The notes below the pieces were generated by a model. It saw only the letters and a program-made list of their open reading frames with translations, had not been told where the DNA came from and ran no database searches. DNA of 14,737 nt from Gammaproteobacteria bacterium (lineage in GTDB: Bacteria; Pseudomonadota; Gammaproteobacteria; Berkiellales; Berkiellaceae), in the NCBI GenBank assembly GCA_016874315.1, contig VGTX01000007.1:1-14737 (forward strand). Direction: 5' to 3'. Positions 8,402 through 13,826 of this stretch are shown one piece after another. How positions within the stretch are numbered: position 1 is the stretch's first letter; the number at the start of each line of letters is the position of its first letter. The translations under genes were made by a program, and so were the position numbers.

Positions 8402-8638
8402 ATGAATGCAATAGACCTCAATTCTTTATCCGGCTGCGCCGGAGGCTCACAAGGCTTTACCTGTTCTCAAGAAAATATCGTATCTAATCTTGCTTGGATT
8501 GCGCTTTCTGTTGGATTGATTTCTGGCAGTGCTCAAATGAGAAATCCACTTGAATGTGCAGTCGTCACTGCTGCAACGGCTATGTTGACGCTCCAAACAT
8601 ATATTTTCCTTAGTATATGCCATAACTGTGCTCACTAA
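8402..8638 (+). CDS. Small double-glycine-leader peptide 1
   Basis: I recognise no named family. From the ATG at 8402 the product has 78 residues. The first 15, MNAIDLNSLSGCAGG, look like a double-glycine leader: hydrophobic residues at -12 (Ile4) and -7 (Leu9), Cys12 at -4, Gly14-Gly15 at -2/-1. In class II bacteriocins and microcin V such leaders are cut by C39-peptidase ABC exporters. The predicted 63-residue core has two hydrophobic segments (27-43 and 52-73) separated by the polar turn AQMRNP, with cysteines at 21, 52, 73 and 76. The reading frame also opens earlier at 8318, but that adds 28 residues before the leader, so I choose 8402. Ribosome binding site is weak. Two genes with matching leaders follow. 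Function unknown: antimicrobial, signalling or host-directed export are all possible. Confidence 0.65.
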   Translation: MNAIDLNSLSGCAGGSQGFTCSQENIVSNLAWIALSVGLISGSAQMRNPLECAVVTAATAMLTLQTYIFLSICHNCAH

Positions 8639-8749
8639 AAAAAGATTATGTAATATATTATTAATCTCCTATCATCAATAAAATGCGATGAAATTGTTAT
8701 GTTGTATGCGATAATAATGTCCTATGAATAATCATGTTATTGTTATCAA

Positions 8750-9057
8750 ATGAATATCATTTTCATCCAAAATCTTACCGAATGTCTCGGTGGTGCGCAC
8801 CTCCGGGGCCCCGCGAAAATACAATACAAAATGTATCAAGCAAATCATCTCTCGTTCCTGCTTGTATCTATCAAAGACCCTACACATGGGAAATACCTAG
8901 CATACTCCTTGGCGGCATGATGTTGCACTTTGCATTATCAAATAAATCACCCCTTGGATTATTAGTTGGTGCTATTGGTTTAGACTTATTAATATTGCCA
9001 ACAGCGAATATACTCAACTGTACAACTATTAAATCAGAACAAGTAGCCAAATCTTAA
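8750..9057 (+). CDS. Small double-glycine-leader peptide 2, split over two frames (possible -1 frameshift or recent pseudogene)
   Basis: The leader MNIIFIQNLTECLGG is read from the ATG at 8750, but that frame ends at 8920. The rest of the protein continues in the -1 frame to the stop at 9057. The two frames join at GGGGCCCC (8805-8812), which contains G GGC CCC in the leader frame (8806-8812), a formal X XXY YYZ slippery heptamer. A -1 shift there gives 102 residues beginning, after the leader, AHLRGPRENT; the third peptide has 101 residues and begins ANLRGQNEAN after its leader. Both continue to S-x-L-x-x-G and FA-x-x-x-KS hydrophobic segments. Either the gene is expressed by frameshifting, or it lost one base and is a young pseudogene, or the sequence has an error. 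An ATG at 8734 opens the second frame but would replace the leader. Confidence 0.55.
8806..8812 (+). promoter_or_regulatory. Candidate -1 ribosomal frameshift heptamer
   Basis: G GGC CCC, read in the leader frame of peptide 2, allows both tRNAs to re-pair one base back (GGG, CCC). The following -1 frame gives Arg-Glu-Asn and stays open to 9057. A perfect 10-bp palindrome GGTGCGCACC (8792-8801) lies just upstream, and GGTGG could act as an internal Shine-Dalgarno-like element. GC-rich heptamers are not among the most efficient known bacterial slippery sites, so this is a hypothesis. Confidence 0.35.
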
Positions 9058-9097
9058 GGCGTTAAGGCTTAAAATCGCTCTTATTGAAAAGTTGTCA

Positions 9098-9134
9098 ATA
9101 TAAGAATCATATATCAACTATATGATTCTTATAT
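9098..9134. repeat. 16-bp perfect hairpin between peptide genes 2 and 3
   Basis: ATATAAGAATCATATA at 9098-9113 is fully complementary to 9119-9134 with loop TCAAC. At 16 uninterrupted pairs it is the longest perfect stem I found in the window. No T-run follows on either strand. It sits 41 bases after the stop of peptide 2 and just upstream of a candidate promoter of peptide 3, so it may be an mRNA-stabilising end, a protein binding site or a remnant of a small mobile repeat. Confidence 0.7.
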
Positions 9135-9142
9135 AAAGAATA

Positions 9143-9171
9143 TTGTTATTAAATTGAGCATGTGACATAAT
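9143..9171 (+). promoter_or_regulatory. Candidate promoter of peptide 3
   Basis: TTGTTA at 9143-9148 and CATAAT at 9166-9171 are separated by 17 bases. The -35 matches four and the -10 five of six consensus positions. A start near 9178 leaves a 27-base leader with TTGAG before the ATG. In AT-rich DNA such matches arise by chance. Confidence 0.4.
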
Positions 9172-9204
9172 AGCCCACTTATATTTTTACTTGAGAATTT
9201 AATA

Positions 9205-9510
9205 ATGCGTACTTTTTCTTTCAATCAACTCGAACTTTGTTGCGGTGGCGCTAACCTCAGAGGCCAGAATGAAGCGAACCATGAAGGGTCAACAAACAAA
9301 TTCTGCCTCGCTCCACACTGCGATTCATGCTTAATACCCCATAGAAATCAATGCGCTATTTCATCTCTTGTTATAGGAAGTGTATTAGCATATTTTGCAG
9401 TTCGCTCAAAATCAGATTCCCCAGCCACCATAGTAGCTGCAGGTTTAGGCATGGAAGCAGCAGTTTTTGGTGCAAGTCTTCTTGTTGACTCAATATTTCT
9501 TTGCGATTAA
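9205..9510 (+). CDS. Small double-glycine-leader peptide 3, Cys-rich
   Basis: Unrecognised 101-residue protein, intact homologue of the split peptide 2. Its leader MRTFSFNQLELCCGG shares length and key positions with the other two (aromatic/aliphatic at 4 and 6, Leu9, Cys12, Gly14-Gly15). The 86-residue core starts ANLRGQ, then has a cysteine/histidine cluster, Cys34-x4-Cys39-x2-Cys42-x7-Cys50 with His38 and His46, which could hold a metal or disulfides, and then two hydrophobic segments (about 51-66 and 74-98) split by a polar turn RSKSDSP. The hairpin-of-two-helices layout recurs in all three products. TTGAG lies 11 bases before the ATG. It precedes trmB by 64 bases. Secreted antimicrobial or exported membrane-active peptide are reasonable guesses; nothing here proves either. 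Confidence 0.68.
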   Translation: MRTFSFNQLELCCGGANLRGQNEANHEGSTNKFCLAPHCDSCLIPHRNQCAISSLVIGSVLAYFAVRSKSDSPATIVAAGLGMEAAVFGASLLVDSIFLCD

Positions 9511-9574
9511 TGCAAAACACAAATCAAAAACAATATCTTAAATAAGTTTTTATATTAATAGGCTATTACTTGTT

Positions 9575-10285
9575 ATGGAATCTCATTACTCATCTCCATA
9601 TCCTCGTCGAACAATAAAAAGCTGGACTAAAAGAGAGCACGGAATCAATCCAACAGATCGTGAATGGATGAAAAATCACCCAAATTACACCTCCTCTCTT
9701 GCAGAAATCACAACTCGTCTTACGCAAGAACATCTCGCAAATCGTACAATCTTTCTTGATATTGGATGTGGTGATGGCCAAAGTCTTCTGCAGCTCGCGC
9801 AGTGGGCCCCAGAAGCACTTGTATTGGGCGTGGAAACTCATACGCCTGGAGTGCTAAATGCCTTACAAAAAGCTGAGTCTCTGAAAGTACAAAATATTGC
9901 ATTTTTTCATGGGGATATCCTTGATTTACTTACTCACTCTACACAATCGTTTCACTTCGATCGAATTCATATTTATTTTTCCGACCCATGGCCTAAAAAA
10001 AGACATCATAAACGACGCTTGATGCAAGAATCTTTCCTTGGCAAGATTTTATCGAAACTCAGCCCTACAGGATTAATTCATATTGCAACTGACTGGGAGC
10101 ACTATGCGCAAGAAATCTCAGAACGCCTTGAACAAATAAAAGCTCACACACCCATCGATATCCGCAGCCAACATCCAGAATCTGCAGCAATTTTTCAAAG
10201 AGAGCCGACAAAATATGAACGAAAAGCCTTTAAAGAAGGTCGTCAAGTTTTTGAATTTTATATTCGAAAACACGATATTTTTTGA
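9575..10285 (+). CDS. trmB: tRNA (guanine-N7-)-methyltransferase
   Basis: Methylates N7 of G46 in the variable loop of tRNAs using S-adenosylmethionine. The 236-residue length fits. The SAM-binding motif is FLDIGCGDGQ (60-69); the TrmB signature SDPWPKKRHHKRR lies at 136-148; HIATDWEHYA follows near 168-177, and the C-terminal motif is TKYERKAFKEGRQVFEF, matching the T-K-x-E-x-x-x-x-x-x-G block. The start at 9575 keeps the expected N-terminal RRTIKSWTKRE segment; its ribosome binding site is weak. Direction relative to yggX is divergent as around mutY in E. coli. Confidence 0.95.
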   Translation: MESHYSSPYPRRTIKSWTKREHGINPTDREWMKNHPNYTSSLAEITTRLTQEHLANRTIFLDIGCGDGQSLLQLAQWAPEALVLGVETHTPGVLNALQKAESLKVQNIAFFHGDILDLLTHSTQSFHFDRIHIYFSDPWPKKRHHKRRLMQESFLGKILSKLSPTGLIHIATDWEHYAQEISERLEQIKAHTPIDIRSQHPESAAIFQREPTKYERKAFKEGRQVFEFYIRKHDIF

Positions 10286-10296
10286 CTTTTAAATAT

Positions 10297-10361
10297 TTAG
10301 TCCTTCACAAAAGTTGAATTTTTAAAAAAAATTCACTTTAATGAAAGGGAGTAAGGACTAA
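10297..10361 (+). repeat. Nested inverted repeats in the leader of the 169-residue protein gene
   Basis: An outer pair, TTAGTCCTT (10297-10305) with AAGGACTAA (10353-10361), can extend by two pairs past a bulged C. Inside it AAGTTGAATTTTT (10311-10323) pairs with AAAAATTCACTT (10327-10338) with one bulged T. Together they fold the trmB-10381 spacer into one long hairpin ending six bases before the AAAGGA ribosome binding site. No T-run follows in the downstream direction. It may be a 5' leader structure or a small repeat element. Confidence 0.6.
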
Positions 10362-10380
10362 CCTTTTAAAGGAATCCAAG

Positions 10381-10890
10381 ATGGATCAGTCTCCCGTTAG
10401 CAGTAAGCACCCGTTTCTAACATTAATTGAAACACGGCCTCATATCGATAAGATTTTATCAGAACTCTTACACGGATCGTCTACTGGCGATATGCTTTCA
10501 CCTGAATTACATGAGCATATGCAGGCTATTAATCAAATTATCACAGACTATACAGCCTGTTCACAATTTTCAGCAATTCCCTCATGTGAAGAGTATTTTG
10601 ATATTCTTCCGCCAAAAGTATTAACTGCTTTAACTAATAATGCAGTAGGGATTGGATATCTCTCTGAAGCACTAAATGCTATCCCATCACGCAGCGCGCT
10701 CTCTCACTTATTATGGTTATTCGTCCTGCGATGCGATCATGAAAATCGTATTTTAAAAGTTATTCTTTCTGAACTTCTTCATCAGCATCATGATGAAATT
10801 CAAGAAAATCATCACCTTGTCTTTCAAATGCCAGAAAGTTTAATGAAAAGTCATACAGATAAAGCAGCCGTTATTAATCGCAGACGATAA
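10381..10890 (+). CDS. Hypothetical protein, 169 residues
   Basis: I do not recognise this protein. It has no signal peptide or clear membrane helix and looks mostly alpha-helical. Visible features: a hydrophobic LLWLFVL stretch near 110-116 that is too short and too charged around to be a clear membrane segment, a His/Glu-rich run after it (HQHHDEIQENHH), and a basic end NRRR. AAAGGA ends seven bases upstream of the ATG, a good ribosome binding site, so translation is credible. Its first residues, MDQSP, resemble MEQSP at the start of the next protein, but the rest shows no likeness. Codon use looks like that of the neighbours. Confidence 0.65.
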   Translation: MDQSPVSSKHPFLTLIETRPHIDKILSELLHGSSTGDMLSPELHEHMQAINQIITDYTACSQFSAIPSCEEYFDILPPKVLTALTNNAVGIGYLSEALNAIPSRSALSHLLWLFVLRCDHENRILKVILSELLHQHHDEIQENHHLVFQMPESLMKSHTDKAAVINRRR

Positions 10891-10896
10891 AATCAC

Positions 10897-10922
10897 ATTG
10901 CAACCCCTGACTTGGTTGCAAT
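10897..10922 (+). repeat. 9-bp hairpin after the 169-residue protein gene
   Basis: ATTGCAACC (10897-10905) pairs perfectly with GGTTGCAAT (10914-10922) over an eight-base loop, seven bases after the stop codon. The position suggests transcript 3'-end formation, but no T-run follows, so a standard intrinsic terminator is not supported. Confidence 0.5.
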
Positions 10923-10937
10923 CCCCCTGAAATCCTT

Positions 10938-10979
10938 CTTCACCTATAATTTATAAAATCCTTTATTCAATAGGTGAAG
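10938..10979 (+). promoter_or_regulatory. 10-bp inverted repeat covering the ribosome binding site of the 641-residue protein
   Basis: CTTCACCTAT (10938-10947) is perfectly complementary to ATAGGTGAAG (10970-10979). The right arm contains AGGTGA, the ribosome binding site, five bases before the ATG at 10984; the left arm runs into TATAAT (10945-10950), a perfect -10 box without a convincing -35. If transcription starts upstream, the fold would hide the ribosome binding site; if it starts at the TATAAT, the repeat could instead be an operator for a dimeric regulator. Confidence 0.5.
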
Positions 10980-10983
10980 TACT

Positions 10984-12909
10984 ATGGAACAGAGCCCAGA
11001 ACAAACACAAACAAACCTAACAGATGTCGAAAAAGATATACTCAAAATTATTACACGCAGAGGACCTAGCAGTGATTATCTGACAAATAAAGATAAAAGA
11101 ACGATTATTCGCGAACCAGAAGAATTTGTAAAAGAACTAGAAGATGCTAAGGAATTTCGTAACAAAGCGATACAAAATGAAAGAAATAACAATACCGATA
11201 GAACTCCAAAAGCTCTACTCCAAGATGCTGGCACACAACAAATGCAGAGTCGGATATTTTTTTCAAAATCAACATCAGAAACAGATAATGCGCAGCCAAA
11301 TCAAAATACGAACTCACCAGCCGATTCGGGAACATCAGGTGCTGATATAGATGATGTTATAGATGTAACAGCACCCGAAAACAGAGAATCACTACCCAAT
11401 CAGGACACATCAACCGCTGATCAATCTAATGATCCAGAAACAGAGCCATTACTAAATCACACTAAAATCAATGAACAGGCAAATACAAAGCAGCCAGTCT
11501 CTGAATACGATATTATTGATTATCTACCAGAATCAACATCTAACGTACAACGCTCCGGCTTTGCAAATACCTATATCGCTTATCATCGAGATAGCAAAGG
11601 AACATGGTCTGCAGTCGTTGGAGCAGCGCAGGGTCTACATGACGATCCTAGACGAGAAGCTGATAATCAAGAAATAATATCGGATACAAATGAAAATGCC
11701 GCAACAATCAAAACAGATCAATATAAAGAAGAATTTCTTTATCAAATGGCTGCTGCAATCGTTGCTCAACAAAAGGTTGCAGAACTGAATAATCCCCCTC
11801 CTCCTGATGAGATTATGTCGGATGATACTCCACCATCTCCTTCTATTATTCAGCTTGGCAACTACATGACAAGAGCTGGTCTGGGGATTTTTGGAGATAT
11901 TGAAGGTGTTGTTGATAATAACGCAATTAGTGTACGCAAAAAAATTGTGTCTGAATGGCAAAAAAATGGCCTTAATAAGGATGATAAAGCTAATCTAAAG
12001 CAGTTTATTAAGAATTTAGGAGGCAATGCCAGCATAGCTGATAAAGAAATAGGTGGTGAAAACGGAATTCCAATATATTTTGCTCAACATGCTTTAAATC
12101 TTGAAAGATTTGTTGGATTCTTTGGAGATACTTATCCCACTGAGCTTATTGCAGTTGCAAACAATTCTCCTCATAAAGATGTCCCCAAAGTACAAAAGCT
12201 TGTTGGAGCACTTAAAACAGCAAGCAGAGTCCGTATTGCACGTGCAGCGCTCTTTACTCTAACACTGGGCATTCTACCAGTCTTGTTATGGGGAATTAGC
12301 AAAATTGCTCATTCTGTTGGTTTAAAATATAACAGAATAAACAGTGGATTACATGCATCAGCTTTAGAGATTGCATTAACTCAAGCTATTGGAGGAGTAG
12401 TTTCTGGTGGATGCAAGAGTGCAAAAGATCGGTATGGAATAGTACGGATTACCGCACAAACATATCAAGATTATTTAGAGAAATATAAGACGACACCTCC
12501 CGCTTTTGGCTCTATTGCATATTTTTTCCTTCCTAAAGAACGTAAGAATTATCTCAATGAAACTTTTGCAAAAAAATGGCTTAATGGTCATATTCAATTT
12601 GTTGCAGAGTCTAATACACCTGGCGCTGCAGGAATAAAAAATGCTTATGAGATTCTAACGACAAGCCAATGTAATGCAATTGAGAAAGAGATTGCTAAAC
12701 AAAAAAAAGCAAGCGTCCAGGGTTCCAATAAAATCGATGTTCTAGATGCTATGCGTCCTAAAAATTCAATTAAGCTTTCAAAATTGAATAAAATTAAACA
12801 AAAAGACATCGATAAAATTAAAAATAATACTAATCACTTACAAGCTGGTTCTGCTAAGAGTGAGCTCGAGCAACACCAATCAGCTACTAAAAAACCCAAG
12901 ATCGAATAA
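10984..12909 (+). CDS. Large hypothetical protein, 641 residues; possible exported or host-directed protein
   Basis: I do not recognise a family. Residues about 1-190 are polar and probably disordered, rich in Asn, Gln, Thr, Asp and Glu (for example SETDNAQPNQNTNSPADSGT). A proline run PPPPDE lies at 271-276 with more prolines after it. About 290-410 looks folded (SIIQLGNYMTRAGLGIFG, IYFAQHALNLERFVGFFGD). One strongly hydrophobic segment, AALFTLTLGILPVLLWGIS, spans about 421-439, and a Gly-rich AIGGVVSGG stretch follows. The last 80 residues are Lys-rich and end ATKKPKIE. No N-terminal signal peptide is seen. AGGTGA precedes the ATG. A disordered N-terminus, proline run and basic tail are common in secreted effectors of intracellular bacteria, but this is inference; it could equally be a lineage-specific structural protein. 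Confidence 0.7.
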   Translation: MEQSPEQTQTNLTDVEKDILKIITRRGPSSDYLTNKDKRTIIREPEEFVKELEDAKEFRNKAIQNERNNNTDRTPKALLQDAGTQQMQSRIFFSKSTSETDNAQPNQNTNSPADSGTSGADIDDVIDVTAPENRESLPNQDTSTADQSNDPETEPLLNHTKINEQANTKQPVSEYDIIDYLPESTSNVQRSGFANTYIAYHRDSKGTWSAVVGAAQGLHDDPRREADNQEIISDTNENAATIKTDQYKEEFLYQMAAAIVAQQKVAELNNPPPPDEIMSDDTPPSPSIIQLGNYMTRAGLGIFGDIEGVVDNNAISVRKKIVSEWQKNGLNKDDKANLKQFIKNLGGNASIADKEIGGENGIPIYFAQHALNLERFVGFFGDTYPTELIAVANNSPHKDVPKVQKLVGALKTASRVRIARAALFTLTLGILPVLLWGISKIAHSVGLKYNRINSGLHASALEIALTQAIGGVVSGGCKSAKDRYGIVRITAQTYQDYLEKYKTTPPAFGSIAYFFLPKERKNYLNETFAKKWLNGHIQFVAESNTPGAAGIKNAYEILTTSQCNAIEKEIAKQKKASVQGSNKIDVLDAMRPKNSIKLSKLNKIKQKDIDKIKNNTNHLQAGSAKSELEQHQSATKKPKIE

Positions 12910-12927
12910 AGCATCTCACTAAAAACT

Positions 12928-13077
12928 CTATATCTTATTTTTTCTCGATCGTGGCAGGCCATATCTCAGGCCACGATCGAGCTGTAGTGCATGAACAACT
13001 TCCTCACCAAATTTATTCAAAACAATTTCTAAAAGAAGTCTGTAAAAGTGATGTAATATGTGCGAGCGATCGTGCAT
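12928..13077 (-). CDS. Doubtful 49-residue ORF downstream of trmD
   Basis: The minus strand from the ATG at 13077 reads MHDRSHILHHFYRLLLEIVL and on to a stop at 12928, 49 residues in all, ending in the basic tail RSRKNKI. AGGAG lies 10 bases before the ATG, a good ribosome binding site, and it begins 50 bases after the trmD stop on the same strand. The perfect inverted repeat 12944-12981 falls inside it and encodes the LDRGLRYGLPRS part, which argues that this end may be an RNA structure rather than protein. It does not resemble ribosomal protein L19, the usual product encoded after trmD. I recognise nothing in it. Confidence 0.25.
   Translation of the reverse strand: MHDRSHILHHFYRLLLEIVLNKFGEEVVHALQLDRGLRYGLPRSRKNKI
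12944..12981. repeat. 12-bp perfect inverted repeat between convergent transcripts
   Basis: CTCGATCGTGGC (12944-12955) pairs perfectly with GCCACGATCGAG (12970-12981), with a 14-base spacer. It is much more GC-rich than its surroundings and lies between the ends of the 641-residue gene (+) and trmD (-). The six T bases at 12938-12943 lie on the wrong side for termination of plus-strand transcripts, and on the minus strand they read as A, so this is not a canonical terminator in either direction. It might be a bidirectional RNA 3'-end structure or a protein binding site. Confidence 0.65.
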
Positions 13078-13127
13078 CTTAATAAAGCTCCTGATTGAAT
13101 CGATAATCTATGAGATGACTCTGTTAG

Positions 13128-13820
13128 TTATTTTTTATCTAACAAGTCAGGACGCCATTGCTGTGTTAAGGCGATTGCCTGTTGCTCACGCCAATTTGAA
13201 ATTTGAGCATGGTGCCCAGATTTTAAAATCTCTGGAACTGCCTGATTATGAAAGACCTCGGGACGCGTATAGTGTGGATAATCAAGAAACTGATGATTCG
13301 CGCTGAATGATTCAAGTCTTGCAGATTCTGCGCATGAAAGCACACCAGGAAGCAAGCGTGCCATAGCATCTAGAACAACAATCGCAGCCAATTCTCCACC
13401 ACTAAGAACAAAGTCCCCAATAGACCACTGATTATCCACGTATAAATCAAGAAATCTCTGATCGAACCCCTCATAACGCCCACAAAAAAGAATGAGATTG
13501 GTCTCTTGAGAAACCGTGTGCTCAATCAGTGGCTGCGTTACTCTTTGACCAAGAGGAGAAAATGCAATAACTTTAGCATCAGGGACCCATTGACGCGCTT
13601 CTAGCAAAGCTTCATACAATACATCAGCACGCAACACCATGCCAGGGCCGCCACCATATGGCCGATCGTCAACACTCTGGTGCACACCTAGGCCATGCGC
13701 TCGTAAATCATACAATTTTAAATCTAACCCGCAATCACGTGCACGACGTGCAACGCCTTGGGAAAAATAGTGCTCAATTAAACCAGGGAAGATTGAGATA
13801 ACTGCAACACGAATGGCCAT
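13128..13820 (-). CDS. trmD: tRNA (guanine-N1-)-methyltransferase, G37
   Basis: SPOUT-family enzyme making m1G37 next to the anticodon, which keeps the reading frame. The 230-residue protein has VDDRPYGGGPGMVLRADVL (50-68), the knot motifs FCGRYEGFDQR (112-122) and SIGDFVLSGGELAAIVVLD (133-151), Arg155 in AMARLLPGV, and LDYPHYTRPEVF (179-190). E. coli TrmD has catalytic Asp169 in EDSF; the aligned residue here is Glu170 in LESF, and two extra residues lie between this and the LDYP block. The enzyme is otherwise intact and slightly short at the C-terminus. It starts six bases after the rimM stop, in the usual operon order, but the usual rplS does not follow. Confidence 0.94.
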   Translation of the reverse strand: MAIRVAVISIFPGLIEHYFSQGVARRARDCGLDLKLYDLRAHGLGVHQSVDDRPYGGGPGMVLRADVLYEALLEARQWVPDAKVIAFSPLGQRVTQPLIEHTVSQETNLILFCGRYEGFDQRFLDLYVDNQWSIGDFVLSGGELAAIVVLDAMARLLPGVLSCAESARLESFSANHQFLDYPHYTRPEVFHNQAVPEILKSGHHAQISNWREQQAIALTQQWRPDLLDKK

Positions 13821-13826
13821 TTGAGC

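Noticed and set aside
8734..9057. Straight 107-residue reading of peptide 2 from the ATG at 8734
   Set aside because: It skips the leader that matches both neighbours and reads through the leader region in the wrong frame; the frame-joined version explains the sequence better.
8238..10380. Transposon, integrase or attachment-site signature around the peptide genes
   Set aside because: No transposase-like ORF, no flanking direct repeat and no matching terminal inverted repeats were seen; the hairpins found differ in sequence from each other.
11635..11961. 108-residue minus-strand ORF inside the 641-residue gene
   Set aside because: It lies opposite a long open frame with a good ribosome binding site and has the odd composition of an antisense translation.
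12944..12981. Reading the 12-bp inverted repeat as an ordinary intrinsic terminator
   Set aside because: The T-run is on the wrong side for the plus strand and becomes an A-run after the hairpin on the minus strand.
13058..13306. 82-residue plus-strand ORF opposite the end of trmD
   Set aside because: It is largely the antisense of a clear trmD gene and shows no protein features of its own.
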